This document shows positions 23,731 to 37,431 of a stretch of DNA of 64,000 nt, one piece after another. The position numbers and the translations under genes are program-made. Numbering within the stretch: the stretch's first letter is position 1; each line of letters begins with the position of its first letter. The notes under the pieces are model-generated. The model was not told where the DNA came from. It saw only the letters and a program-made list of their open reading frames with translations, and did not search any database. Origin of the DNA: Gallaecimonas sp. GXIMD4217 (GTDB lineage Bacteria > Pseudomonadota > Gammaproteobacteria > Enterobacterales > Gallaecimonadaceae); assembly GCF_038087665.1 (NCBI RefSeq), contig NZ_CP149925.1, positions 1-64,000 of the forward strand, written 5' to 3'.

Positions 23731-24817
23731 GGGAATAGGAGACAGCAGGGCGGGGCTGGCCTTGGCCACCCTGCCCGGTGTCTCTGCTACGGTCTGGCGC
23801 CGGTTGAGAGCAAGGCTCTCGCCGGCGTTTTTCTTTTCCGCCTCCGAAAAGGAGCTGCTGGCGCTCAAGGTGCCGGCCAAGCTGATCGCCGCCAGGCATA
23901 AGGCCAGGTGGCAGGACGTGGACGGGGCCCTGGCCTGGCTGGACGCCGGGGGCCGTGCTTTGTTGTGGCTGGATCAGGCTGGCTACCCGCCGCTGTTGGC
24001 CGAGGCACCGGCGCCGCCCATCTTCCTGTTGGTGGCCGGGGACGTGGAACTGCTGTCCCGCCTGCAGCTGGCCGTGGTCGGCACCCGTAAGCCCAGCCCG
24101 GGTACCAGGGGGCTGGTCGACGAGCTGCTGGGGCCGCTGGTGGCAGCCGGGCTGGTCATCACCTCCGGCCTGGCGTTGGGGGTGGACGGCCTGGCCCACC
24201 AATGTGCTCTGGACCATGGCGGCAAGACCCTGGCGGTGTTGGGGACAGGCCCAGATATCTGCTATCCCAGGCGCCATCAGGCGCTGTTCGAGCGCCTGGC
24301 CGAAGAGGGCGCCCTGGTCAGTGAATTCCTGCCCGGTACGCCGCCGCTGCCGTTCCAGTTTCCCCGCCGCAATCGCATCATCGCCGGCCTGGCCATGGCT
24401 ACCCTGGTGGTGGAGGCCGGGCTCAAATCCGGGTCGCTGATCACCGCCAGGCTGGCCCTGGATGCGGGTAGGGAGGTGATGGCGGTGCCCGGTGCCGTGC
24501 GCAATCCCCAGGCCGCCGGCTGCCTGCAACTGCTCAAGGATGGAGCACAAATGGTCACAGAGCCGGTCGATATAGTGGCAGCCATCGGACCCTTACCCAC
24601 AAACCTGCTGGCGACGCCGGCAACCCCGACCGTTCAGGCGCAATTGCCATACCCTGAACTGTTGGATACTGTAGGAGACGACACCACACCGATAGACGTC
24701 ATAGTGGCAAGGAGCCGGATTGGGGTGGATGTCGTGCTGTCACAATTGCTCGAGCTGGAGACCATGGGCTACGTGAGCCGGGTACCGGGCGGGTATGTCA
24801 GGCAGAGGAGGCAGTAG
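23699..24817 (+). CDS. dprA: DNA-processing protein DprA (Smf)
   Basis: 372 residues from the GTG at 23699. It binds incoming single-stranded DNA and loads RecA during natural transformation. It has an N-terminal SAM-like segment, the Rossmann DprA core ([66 protein letters not shown]) and a C-terminal winged-helix domain after about residue 310. The start is uncertain: GTG 23699 overlaps the LysM gene, while an AGGAGA at 23737-23742 could serve a non-ATG start a few codons later. smg follows 1 bp after the stop. Confidence 0.93.
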   Translation: MKEIRPPIPSEGIGDSRAGLALATLPGVSATVWRRLRARLSPAFFFSASEKELLALKVPAKLIAARHKARWQDVDGALAWLDAGGRALLWLDQAGYPPLLAEAPAPPIFLLVAGDVELLSRLQLAVVGTRKPSPGTRGLVDELLGPLVAAGLVITSGLALGVDGLAHQCALDHGGKTLAVLGTGPDICYPRRHQALFERLAEEGALVSEFLPGTPPLPFQFPRRNRIIAGLAMATLVVEAGLKSGSLITARLALDAGREVMAVPGAVRNPQAAGCLQLLKDGAQMVTEPVDIVAAIGPLPTNLLATPATPTVQAQLPYPELLDTVGDDTTPIDVIVARSRIGVDVVLSQLLELETMGYVSRVPGGYVRQRRQ

Positions 24818-24818
24818 C

Positions 24819-25292
24819 ATGTTTGATGTCCTCATGTATCTCTTCGAGAACTACATCCACAGCGAAGTGGAAGTCATGATGGACCATGAGCAGCTGACCG
24901 ACGAGCTGGCCCGTGCCGGTTTCCGTCATGACGAGATCCTCAAGGCCCTGGTCTGGCTCGAGCGCCTGGCCGCCTTGCAGGAAAACGCCGACAAACCCTA
25001 CCTGATCGCACCGCCGCAGCAGAGCCAGCGGATCTTCACCGCCAGGGAAATGGAACGCCTCGACAGCGACTGCCGTGGCTTCCTGATGTTCCTGGAGCAG
25101 ATACGGGTGCTCAGCGGCGAAACCCGGGAGATGGTCATAGACCGGCTGATGGATCTGGATCAGCAGCATATTGCCCTGGATGACCTCAAGTGGGTGGTGC
25201 TGATGGTGCTGTTCAATGTACCTGGCCAGGAGCAGGCCTATGCCCAGATGGAAGATCTGGTCTTCGACGAGCCCGGCGATTGGCTCCACTGA
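24819..25292 (+). CDS. smg: Smg family protein (DUF494)
   Basis: 157 residues, the same as E. coli Smg, with the invariant start [16 protein letters not shown] and an AGAGGAGG ribosome site 7 nt upstream. Mostly helical; no established biochemical role. Its position between dprA and the topoisomerase-like zinc-finger gene is conserved across gammaproteobacteria. It ends in an intrinsic terminator. Confidence 0.95.
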   Translation: MFDVLMYLFENYIHSEVEVMMDHEQLTDELARAGFRHDEILKALVWLERLAALQENADKPYLIAPPQQSQRIFTAREMERLDSDCRGFLMFLEQIRVLSGETREMVIDRLMDLDQQHIALDDLKWVVLMVLFNVPGQEQAYAQMEDLVFDEPGDWLH

Positions 25293-25293
25293 G

Positions 25294-25321
25294 AAAAGGG
25301 CGGCCCGGGCCGCCCTTTCTT
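25294..25321 (+). terminator. Intrinsic terminator after smg
   Basis: Perfect 10-bp stem AAAGGGCGGC/GCCGCCCTTT with a CCGG loop, followed by a short T-rich tail. Confidence 0.85.
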
Positions 25322-25463
25322 ATAGGTGGCCGGGCATCGGATGGGCGGTGGCCGTTGCGGTTGAGTTTCCCGGGCACCCTTGGCTAGCGGAACTGCAAAG
25401 CCGTCTGTCCCGTTTTCCCGAAATTGATAGAATAGGGGCAGTCATCCGTTAAGGGTCAGGGTC

Positions 25464-26021
25464 ATGTCCAAGATCGACCACAGCCTGTTCAGTGCCCACG
25501 AACACGCCCTGGAGAAGGAATACGAGGTCTGTCCGCAATGCGGCAGCGAGCTGGTGGTGCGCCACTCTCCCAAGGGCCCCTTCCTGGGTTGTGCCAGCTA
25601 TCCCAAGTGCGACTACAAGCGTGCCCTGAAGAGCCAGGACAGCCAGACCCTCAAGGTATTGGATGAGGCGCCCTGTCCCCAGTGCGGAAAGGCACTGGCG
25701 GTGAAGCAGGGCCGCTACGGCATGTTTATTGGTTGTACCGGCTTTCCCGATTGCCACTACGTGGCCGATAGCGACGAGGAGCAGGATACCGGTCTCCCGT
25801 GCCCCAGGTGCAACAAAGGTGAGCTGCTGGAAAGGGTCAACAAGTTCGGCAAGCGCTTCTGGGGCTGCAGCCGCTATCCCGGCTGCAAGTTCCTGCTCAA
25901 TGAACAGCCGCGGGAAGGGCAGTGTGCCAGCTGCGGTTTCGGGCTGCTGGTGAGCACCAGGCAGGGCAAGCTGCGCTGCGCCGACAAGAAATGCGGCGCC
26001 ATCCAGGAAGACCTTGAATAG
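25464..26021 (+). CDS. yrdD: Topoisomerase-type zinc-finger protein YrdD
   Basis: 185 residues (E. coli YrdD 180). It consists of repeated C4 zinc ribbons like those at the C-terminus of topoisomerase I: CPQCGSELVVR...FLGCASYPKCDY, CPQCGKALAVK...FIGCTGFPDCHY, CPRCNKGELLE...FWGCSRYPGCKF, and a last CASCGFGLLV ribbon. There is no catalytic topoisomerase domain, so a nucleic-acid-binding role is inferred. Its place in the smg-yrdD-tsaC-aroE neighbourhood matches E. coli. Confidence 0.92.
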   Translation: MSKIDHSLFSAHEHALEKEYEVCPQCGSELVVRHSPKGPFLGCASYPKCDYKRALKSQDSQTLKVLDEAPCPQCGKALAVKQGRYGMFIGCTGFPDCHYVADSDEEQDTGLPCPRCNKGELLERVNKFGKRFWGCSRYPGCKFLLNEQPREGQCASCGFGLLVSTRQGKLRCADKKCGAIQEDLE

Positions 26022-26033
26022 CGCCTTGGCTCT

Positions 26034-27173
26034 TTAGAGGCTGGCCAGCCTGGCTCGTACCAGGTCGAGCTCGGGGAAGGCCCGGGGCTCGAGCAGGGCG
26101 ACGAGGCGGTCGAAGCGCTCTGCCAGCACCTGGACATCCTCACCGGCCAGGTTGATATGACCCATCTTGCGGCCCGGGCGCTTGCCCTTGCCATACCAGT
26201 GCAGCTGCAGGGAAGGAATGGCCAGGGCCTCTTGTGCCACCTCATCTTCACCAATGATGTTGACCATCAGGCTGGGCCTGACCAGGGCCGTGCTGGCCAG
26301 GGGCAGGCCGCAGACGGCGCGCAGGTGGCTTTCGAACTGGCAGCAGTCGGCACCGCGCTGGGTCCAGTGACCCGAGTTGTGGACCCGGGGCGCCAGCTCG
26401 TTGACCAGCAGCCGGCCGTTCAGGTCGAAGAACTCGATGGCCAGCACCCCCACATAGTCGAGCTGCTCGGCCACCGCCTTGAACATCTGTTCGGCCTGCT
26501 GTTGCAGCGCCTGCTCGGACGGCAGCGCCAGGGAGGTGGCCAGTATGCCGTTGACATGGTGGTTCTCGGTCAGGGGATAGACCCTGACCTCGCCCTTGGC
26601 GCTGCGGGCGCCGATCAGCGACACTTCGCGCTGGAAGGGAATGAACTGCTCGGCCACTATGGCCTGGGCAGGGTCGGCGGCCAGGAAGTCGGCCATCTCC
26701 TGCCAGAGGGCGTCGGTCGCATCGGCGCTCTTCAGGCGCCATTGGCCCTTGCCGTCGTAGCCGGCCAGGGCGCTCTTGAACACCAGGGGCAGGCCGAGCT
26801 TGGCGATGGCGGCGTTAAAGGAAGCGCGGTCGGAGACCACATGCCAGTCGGCGCTGGCCACCCCGGCCTTTTCCAGCAGGGCCTTTTCCAGGCGCCTATC
26901 ACCGCCGACCTTGACGGCCTCTTCCCCGGGCAGGAACTTGCCGCTGACCTGGCAGGTCGCCAGTATGGGGTGGGGGATGTGTTCGAACTCGGCGGTGATG
27001 CGCTCTGCCCAGTCGATGGCCTTGTCGAGGCCACAAAAGCGCTCTTCCTGGGTGACAGGTTGCACCACCCGCTCGCTGTTCACGTCGTAGGCCAGCACCT
27101 CGATATTCAAGGGGGCGCCCGCCAGGGCCATCATGCGCGCCAGCTGGCCGGCGCCAAGTACCAAGACCTTCAT
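26034..27173 (-). CDS. purK: N5-carboxyaminoimidazole ribonucleotide synthase PurK
   Basis: 379 residues (E. coli 355). ATP-grasp enzyme that makes N5-CAIR from AIR and bicarbonate in purine synthesis. The N-terminus [18 protein letters not shown], the ATP-grasp segment [18 protein letters not shown], and [28 protein letters not shown] are characteristic. Its start overlaps the purE stop by 4 bp. It is convergent with yrdD, 12 bp apart. Confidence 0.96.
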   Translation of the reverse strand: MKVLVLGAGQLARMMALAGAPLNIEVLAYDVNSERVVQPVTQEERFCGLDKAIDWAERITAEFEHIPHPILATCQVSGKFLPGEEAVKVGGDRRLEKALLEKAGVASADWHVVSDRASFNAAIAKLGLPLVFKSALAGYDGKGQWRLKSADATDALWQEMADFLAADPAQAIVAEQFIPFQREVSLIGARSAKGEVRVYPLTENHHVNGILATSLALPSEQALQQQAEQMFKAVAEQLDYVGVLAIEFFDLNGRLLVNELAPRVHNSGHWTQRGADCCQFESHLRAVCGLPLASTALVRPSLMVNIIGEDEVAQEALAIPSLQLHWYGKGKRPGRKMGHINLAGEDVQVLAERFDRLVALLEPRAFPELDLVRARLASL

Positions 27174-27661
27174 TGGGCCACCTGGCTGGGATCGGGCTGA
27201 CTCAGTACGGTATCGGTCTGTTCCTGGCGGAAAACGTTTACCTTCTTCATCAGCTCGGCGTCGTGGGTGGCCAGGATCTGCGCCGCCAGCAGGCCGGCGT
27301 TGGCTGCACCTGCTTCCCCTATGGCCAGGGTGCCCACGGCGACGCCCTTGGGCATCTGCACTATGGAAAGCAGGGAGTCCATGCCTTTCAGGGTGCGGGA
27401 CTGCACGGGCACACCCAGCACCGGCAGGCTGGTGAAGGCCGCGGCCATGCCCGGCAGGTGGGCGGCGCCACCGGCGCCGGCGATGATCACCTTGAGGCCC
27501 CGCTCGGCGGCGCCGGAAGCGTACTCGGCCAGCAGCTGGGGGGTGCGATGGGCGGAAACAACCCGGGTTTCGTAAGGGATGCCGAACTTGTCCAGCATAT
27601 CCGCGGCCAGCTTCATGGTGGGCCAGTCGGAGGTGGAACCCATGATAATACCAACTTGCAT
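27170..27661 (-). CDS. purE: N5-carboxyaminoimidazole ribonucleotide mutase PurE
   Basis: 163 residues. Converts N5-CAIR to CAIR, the step after PurK. It has the class I PurE motifs [33 protein letters not shown] and GVPVQS. The ATG at 27661 gives the standard N-terminus; the frame stays open far upstream but the extension has no conserved sequence. It is first in the purEK operon, with a consensus -10 46 bp upstream. Confidence 0.97.
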   Translation of the reverse strand: MQVGIIMGSTSDWPTMKLAADMLDKFGIPYETRVVSAHRTPQLLAEYASGAAERGLKVIIAGAGGAAHLPGMAAAFTSLPVLGVPVQSRTLKGMDSLLSIVQMPKGVAVGTLAIGEAGAANAGLLAAQILATHDAELMKKVNVFRQEQTDTVLSQPDPSQVAQ

Positions 27662-27706
27662 CGTTGCTTCCTCGTGCGCTTGGTGAACTCCCATAACGGA
27701 GGCGGT

Positions 27707-27735
27707 ATTATAGCCACACTCGAAGTCCGATGAAA
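27707..27735 (-). promoter_or_regulatory. Candidate sigma70 promoter for purEK
   Basis: Perfect -10 TATAAT on the minus strand (27712-27707), 46 bp before purE. The -35 at 17-bp spacing (TTTCAT, 27735-27730) is poor. No clear PurR operator was seen. Confidence 0.45.
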
Positions 27736-27838
27736 TTGCACGGCGGCCATTGGCGCCGGCAAGGGAGGGTTCGGGTAAGTAAAGGTGCGTCCTTGCCGGC
27801 TGTCGAGGGCGTTTCAAGTTAGAGAGCGGGATCCCTAG

Positions 27839-29309
<1,471 letters not shown>

Positions 29310-29311
29310 AA

Positions 29312-29340
29312 GAAAAGGCGGCCTCCGGGCCGCCTTCTTT
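29312..29340. terminator. Terminator between hemF and the globin gene
   Basis: Stem AAGGCGGCC/GGCCGCCTT with a TCCG loop, T-rich on the plus side and A-rich on the other, so it can serve both converging genes. Confidence 0.85.
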
Positions 29341-29764
29341 ATCTGTTGATCATGTGGCTGGCCAGTTGCCCCAGGGCCTGGCGTAATCCTTCCCTGAGCT
29401 GGGGACTGTCCACCTCTTCATTGAGGGTACGGTTCATGCAGTGCATCCACTGGTCGCGCATCTTCTCATCGACGGCAAAGGGGTGGTGGCGCATGCGCAG
29501 CCGCGGATGGCCGTACTTTTCCTCGAACAGGGCCGGGCCGCCGGTCCAGCCGGACAGGAACTCGAAGAACTTCTCGCGGATCAGCTCCATGGGCTGGGGA
29601 TGTATGGCCAGCAAGTCGGCGGCCGCCGGGTCCGTTTCCATGATGTCATAGAAACGGTTGGCGATGCGGCGCACCGCGGCCTCCCCACCCAGCATCTGGT
29701 AAGGGGTTTGTTCCGGTGTGGGGTGGGTTATGCTTTGGGAGCGACGTCTTAACCACTTCAACAT
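29339..29764 (-). CDS. Group II truncated hemoglobin
   Basis: 141 residues. Short 2-on-2 globin, probably involved in oxygen or nitric-oxide chemistry. Family blocks are TPYQMLGGEAAVRRIANRFYDIM, EKFFEFLSGWTGGPALFEEKYGHPRLRMRHHPF (with the proximal histidine region) and MRDQWMHCM, whose Trp is the conserved G8 residue of group II. The start at 29764 lies only 6 bp from the divergent aroE start; the longer open frame upstream is antisense to aroE and was discounted. Confidence 0.9.
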   Translation of the reverse strand: MLKWLRRRSQSITHPTPEQTPYQMLGGEAAVRRIANRFYDIMETDPAAADLLAIHPQPMELIREKFFEFLSGWTGGPALFEEKYGHPRLRMRHHPFAVDEKMRDQWMHCMNRTLNEEVDSPQLREGLRQALGQLASHMINR

Positions 29765-29770
29765 AGGCAC

Positions 29771-30574
29771 ATGGACAGATATACGGTGATTGGAAACCCG
29801 GTCGAGCACAGCCGCTCGCCTTGGATGCATGAGCGATTTGCCCAATTGGCCGGGGAGCATATCAGCTACGACAGGACCCTGGCACCCCTGGACGGTTTTT
29901 CTGAGATCTTGGCCAAGCTGGCGGGTGAAGGGCTCAAGGGGGCCAATGTCACAGTGCCGTTCAAGGAAGACGCCTTCCACTGGGTCCATGAGCTCAGCCA
30001 CAGGGCCCACCAGGCCGGGGCCGTGAACACGCTTATCAAAACAGCCGATGGCCACTGGCTGGGGGATAACACCGACGGCGTCGGCCTGGTGGCGGATCTG
30101 TGCCGGCTGGGCTTTGACCCCAGGGACAAGACCCTGCTGGTCCTGGGCGCCGGTGGTGCCACTCGCGGCATACTGGGGCCCATACTGGACCGTGGGCCGA
30201 AAAGCATCACGGTAGCCAACCGTACCCCGGCCAAGGCCCTGTCCCTGGCGGATGTCTTTGGCATCGAGGCCGCCGAGTTCGAGCAGCTTCACGGCCGCCG
30301 CTTCGATATCGTCATCAACGCCACCTCGGCGTCCCTGTCCGGCCAGCTGCCGGCACTGCCCTCGGACGTTATCGCCAGCACGGGACTGGCCTATGATCTG
30401 GCCTACGGCCCCAGGGGTACCACCTTTACCCGGTGGGCGGCCAGCCAGGGCTGTCCGAAGACCGCCGACGGCCTCGGCATGCTGGTGGCCCAGGGCGCCG
30501 AGAGCTACTACCTGTGGCGAGGCGTCAGGCCCGACTGGCAAAAGGTGCTCGGTGAAATGGAGGCCCAGCGATGA
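29771..30574 (+). CDS. aroE: Shikimate dehydrogenase AroE
   Basis: 267 residues (E. coli 272). NADPH-dependent reduction of 3-dehydroshikimate in the aromatic amino acid pathway. Shikimate-site residues are in NPVEHSRSPWMH, the catalytic Lys in NVTVPFKEDA, and the Asp in DNTDGVGLV. The nucleotide loop is GAGGATRGI. The ADGLGMLVAQGAESYYLWRG block is near the C-terminus. It overlaps yrdB by 4 bp. Confidence 0.97.
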   Translation: MDRYTVIGNPVEHSRSPWMHERFAQLAGEHISYDRTLAPLDGFSEILAKLAGEGLKGANVTVPFKEDAFHWVHELSHRAHQAGAVNTLIKTADGHWLGDNTDGVGLVADLCRLGFDPRDKTLLVLGAGGATRGILGPILDRGPKSITVANRTPAKALSLADVFGIEAAEFEQLHGRRFDIVINATSASLSGQLPALPSDVIASTGLAYDLAYGPRGTTFTRWAASQGCPKTADGLGMLVAQGAESYYLWRGVRPDWQKVLGEMEAQR

Positions 30575-30822
30575 ACCAGAGTATCCAGTTCCCCGAAGCC
30601 CCTTACTATGATGCCGCTAAGGACGCCATTCGTCTGGATGCCATCGTCAATGGCTGGCGGGTGCCCTGTTATTTCCATGCCAGTTGGTTCAGCGGCGAGG
30701 TCTGGACGGCCCTAAGGGCAGAAGAGCTGGCCCAGGCCAAGCTGTTGCTGCTGGAAGAGGCCGCCGAAGCGGCCATAGAGGAAGAGGCCATGGACGTGGA
30801 AGGGGAGATCCACCTGGATTAG
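30571..30822 (+). CDS. yrdB: YrdB family protein (DUF1488)
   Basis: 83 residues (E. coli YrdB 85). It starts MNQSIQFPEAPYYD, close to E. coli MNQAIQFPDREEWD, and follows aroE with a 4-bp overlap as in E. coli. Small acidic protein of unknown role. Its end overlaps the convergent yrdA gene by 4 bp. Confidence 0.88.
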   Translation: MNQSIQFPEAPYYDAAKDAIRLDAIVNGWRVPCYFHASWFSGEVWTALRAEELAQAKLLLLEEAAEAAIEEEAMDVEGEIHLD

Positions 30823-31346
30823 GCCAGGTATTCATCCTTTAGCCTGACATAGTTGTCGGCGGAGATGGCCAGGAAGGCTTTTTCATCTTCGGTAAGCGGG
30901 CGAGCCTGTTTCACAGGCGAGCCCACATAAAGGTAGCCGGACGCCAGCCTCTTGCCGGGAGGTACCAGGCTGCCGGCACCTATGATGACGTCGTCCTCCA
31001 CCACGGCGCCATCCATGACGATGGCCCCCATGCCCACCAGTATGCGGTTACCCAGCACGCAGCCATGCAGCATGCATTTGTGGCCAACGGTGACATCGTC
31101 GCCAATCAACAGTGGGTGGCCCTCTGGCACCGCCTTATGTTTGCGGGTCACATGCAGCACGGTACCGTCCTGGATATTGCTGCGTTGACCTATGCGGATA
31201 TGGTTGACGTCACCCCGTCCGGCCACCAGAGGCCATACGGAACTGTCCCTGCCGACAATGATGTCTCCCACCAGCACGGCGCTGTGGTGTACATAGGCGC
31301 CTCTTTCGAGCTGGGGATAGGTGCCGTTATAGCTTTCCAGACTCAT
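30819..31346 (-). CDS. yrdA: Gamma-class carbonic anhydrase family protein YrdA
   Basis: 175 residues from the ATG at 31344-31346. Left-handed beta-helix hexapeptide-repeat protein of the gamma carbonic anhydrase family; it is probably a trimer with metal bound between subunits by histidines (VTVGHKCMLHGC region and LHVT). Blocks GDVNHIRIGQRSNIQDG, VGMGAIVMDGAVVEDDVIIGAGSLVPP and SGYLYVGSPVKQARPL match E. coli YrdA. Enzyme activity is unproven for this subfamily. It is divergent from the rrn operon, as in E. coli next to rrnD. Confidence 0.93.
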   Translation of the reverse strand: MSLESYNGTYPQLERGAYVHHSAVLVGDIIVGRDSSVWPLVAGRGDVNHIRIGQRSNIQDGTVLHVTRKHKAVPEGHPLLIGDDVTVGHKCMLHGCVLGNRILVGMGAIVMDGAVVEDDVIIGAGSLVPPGKRLASGYLYVGSPVKQARPLTEDEKAFLAISADNYVRLKDEYLA

Positions 31347-31434
31347 GAATTGTTTCCCTGCTGTGAATTTCGTTGTGCCTTGATGTCCAACTGTACAAGG
31401 AGTGCGCGGTTGAAAGGAAAGAGCGATATTTCCC

Positions 31435-31462
31435 TTGCGCCTCAAGGCGGCATCCCTATAAT
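31435..31462 (+). promoter_or_regulatory. rrn promoter P1
   Basis: TTGCGC-N16-TATAAT followed by GCCACTCC, the layout of E. coli rrn P1 promoters (consensus -10, short spacer, GC-rich discriminator). An A/T-rich stretch at 31408-31431 could be an UP element. Confidence 0.7.
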
Positions 31463-31517
31463 GCCACTCCATCGCCAGGGCAGACAGCCCACTCAACAAA
31501 AACCGCTAAAAAGGCCC

Positions 31518-31545
31518 TTGACGCCAAGGTTTGATTGAGTAAAAT
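31518..31545 (+). promoter_or_regulatory. rrn promoter P2
   Basis: TTGACG-N16-TAAAAT followed by the GC-rich discriminator GGCGGCCCGC, 83 bp after P1. Confidence 0.7.
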
Positions 31546-31617
31546 GGCGGCCCGCTTGAGAGATAAGGCGCTAAGCGCTGAAAACTCAAGTTTTCTGAAA
31601 GGGCCGAAACAAAGGGC

Positions 31618-31645
31618 TTGACAGAAAATCCGGAGTCGGTAGAAT
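31618..31645 (+). promoter_or_regulatory. rrn promoter P3
   Basis: Consensus -35 TTGACA, N16, TAGAAT, followed by GCGGCTCCCGC; exactly 100 bp after P2. Confidence 0.75.
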
Positions 31646-31673
31646 GCGGCTCCCGCTTCGAGAAGAAGCGAAC

Positions 31674-31685
31674 GTTCTTTAACAA
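31674..31685 (+). promoter_or_regulatory. rrn leader boxA (antitermination)
   Basis: GTTCTTTAACAA matches the rrn boxA bound by NusB/NusE. An identical boxA occurs in the 16S-23S spacer at 33421-33432. Confidence 0.88.
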
Positions 31686-31690
31686 TGTGA

Positions 31691-31716
31691 CCAAGCAATC
31701 TGTGTGGGCACTCGAG
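31691..31716 (+). other. 16S rRNA processing stem, 5' strand
   Basis: These bases are nearly perfectly complementary to 33367-33393 in the 16S-23S spacer. The two strands should pair to form the RNase III processing stem of pre-16S rRNA. Confidence 0.85.
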
Positions 31717-31796
31717 GTTGTGAAAATTCCCAAAAACGAATTTTCAATGAACTCGAAGTGTTCAAACACTTCAGCAATTCATTGAGCACAAACTTT

Positions 31797-33348
<1,552 letters not shown>

Positions 33349-33571
33349 CCTTTAGGGATGACACGTCTCGAAGTGTCCACACAGATTGCTTGGAAGCCAG
33401 CCTTAGCGCTGGCTTTCATGGTTCTTTAACAATTCGGAAAGCTGATAACACTGCAAATTTAAACGAGTCACTCTCTACTTGATGAGTGTCCGGCGAAAAC
33501 CAGGTGTTAGTCAACATACGGCATTTTCTTCGGAAAATGGTTCGCGTCAGCGAAACCCTTCGGGGTTGTAT
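33349..33571 (+). other. 16S-23S internal transcribed spacer without tRNA
   Basis: 223 bases. It holds the 3' strand of the 16S processing stem (33367-33393), a small hairpin (AGCCAGCCTTAGCGCTGGCT), boxA at 33421-33432, and the 5' strands of the 23S processing stem (33437-33476 and about 33552-33571, complementary to 36465-36590). No tRNA cloverleaf is present. Confidence 0.85.
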
Positions 33572-36466
<2,895 letters not shown>

Positions 36467-36629
36467 ACAACACCCAAAGGGTTTTGTAGGCAGAGATTGT
36501 TCCAGACAATCTTCTGCACTTCCGCCATCCATGGCGGTCGGGCACTCAGAGAGAGTGACTTAGATTACAGAGTTATCAGCTTTTACCGAATTGACTTAAC
36601 TGGCCGCAAGGCGGGTTAAGAAACGAATT

Positions 36630-36748
36630 TGCTTGGCGGCAATAGCGCTGTGGAACCACCTGATCCCATCCCGAACTCAGCAGTGAAACGCAGTAGCGCC
36701 GATGGTAGTGTGGGGGTTCCCATGTGAGAGTAGGTCACTGCCAAGCAC
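36630..36748 (+). rRNA. rrf: 5S ribosomal RNA
   Basis: 119 bases. The ends TGCTTGGCGG and CTGCCAAGCAC form the terminal helix; the internal CCCGAACTCAG...GTGAAACG and AGCGCCGATGGTAGTGTGGGG blocks match E. coli 5S. A terminator follows 13 bp later. Confidence 0.97.
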
Positions 36749-36761
36749 CTATTAAACGTAG

Positions 36762-36787
36762 AAAGCCACCCGTAGGGGTGGCTTTTT
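36762..36787 (+). terminator. rrn operon terminator
   Basis: Perfect 10-bp stem AAAGCCACCC/GGGTGGCTTT with a GTAG loop and T tract. Confidence 0.9.
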
Positions 36788-36990
36788 GCGTTTACAGCGC
36801 CTGACGGCACTACTTCTCACATGGGAATGAAGAAAGTGCCGCGCAGCGGCTTCCTACCCCATGTGGAGTTGGGTGAAGCCCGAAACCCAAGCACGGCTTG
36901 GGTGCGGCTGAACGCGAGGCCCCGGATGGCCGAGCCGGCACCCGTCACCAGGGACGGTTATTACGCCACCTGGCCTGCACCTTCTTGCCC

Positions 36991-37089
36991 TGAGTTGCCA
37001 CCCATCCCTGGGAGCTCATTCCGGCCGGCACCTCCTGTGTACCGGCGCTCAGCTGCGTGAAAGCGGTGCTTTCACTTCGAGCTTCGCCC
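36991..37089. repeat. 99-bp direct repeat, copy 1
   Basis: 93 of 99 positions match copy 2 at 37181-37279 (period 190 bp). It contains two hairpins: an imperfect one (GCCGGCAC...GTACCGGC) and a perfect 8-bp stem GTGAAAGC/GCTTTCAC with a GGT loop. Confidence 0.9.
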
Positions 37090-37136
37090 AGCGATTTTGT
37101 CCCATGTGAAGGTCACCAGTAGCCCCAGCTGCGTAG

Positions 37137-37162
37137 GGTGGGTTAGCGTAGCGTAACCCACC
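37137..37162. repeat. GTGGGTTA palindromic element
   Basis: Perfect 9-bp stem GGTGGGTTA/TAACCCACC with an 8-base loop, between the two direct-repeat copies. The GTAGGGTGGGTTAGC...GCGTAACCCACC motif resembles a REP-like intergenic palindrome common in many bacterial genomes. Confidence 0.75.
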
Positions 37163-37180
37163 GAAGGCGCCTTATTGTCT

Positions 37181-37279
37181 TGAGTTGCCACCCATCCCTG
37201 GAGACTCATTCCGGCCGGCACATCCTGTGTGCCGGCGCTCAGCTGCGTGAAAGCGGTGCTTTCACTTCGAGCCTCGCCC
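37181..37279. repeat. 99-bp direct repeat, copy 2
   Basis: Second copy. Here the first hairpin is a perfect 9-bp stem (GCCGGCACA/TGTGCCGGC, 37214-37236), and the GTGAAAGC/GCTTTCAC hairpin is unchanged, so paired bases are kept or improved where the copies differ. Confidence 0.9.
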
Positions 37280-37376
37280 TACGGGCTATCGTCGCTAACG
37301 CTCCGATGTTCAAACTTGTTCCCGACAAGTTTGTCGCGTTCGCCAGATTTTTCCCATGCCAGAAATACGAAAAACC

Positions 37377-37403
37377 TGTCACCTTTTTTGCTGTGGTAGC
37401 GTC
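37377..37403 (+). promoter_or_regulatory. Candidate ECF-type autoregulatory promoter
   Basis: TGTCACC-N16-CGTC, then TTATAA. This closely fits the TGTCACA-N16-CGTC promoter described for ECF41-type sigma factors and does not look like a sigma70 promoter. It lies 28 bp before the GTG of an ECF sigma gene, the usual place for autoregulation. The assignment is inference. Confidence 0.55.
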
Positions 37404-37431
37404 TTATAAACAGTGAATACCAGGAGGTGCG

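Larger units (their letters stand above)
36788..37376. other. Non-coding, hairpin-rich region after the rrn operon
   Basis: About 590 bp with no credible gene. It contains an 8-bp-stem hairpin (36885-36903), two copies of a 99-bp direct repeat and a GTGGGTTA palindrome between them, listed separately. The short open frames here are not supported by any family resemblance and run through the repeats. Confidence 0.7.

Noticed and set aside
29765-30541. N-terminal extension of the globin gene to 400 residues
   Set aside because: Antisense to aroE; group II truncated globins are about 130-145 residues.
33349-33571. Possible tRNA in the 16S-23S spacer
   Set aside because: No cloverleaf, T-arm GTTCGA motif or CCA end found by eye.
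36821-37060. 79-codon open frame after the rrn operon
   Set aside because: It runs through the hairpins and repeat copy 1 and has no domain or convincing ribosome site.
37180-37416. 78-codon open frame through repeat copy 2
   Set aside because: Frame spans the repeat and the proposed ECF promoter; probably non-coding.
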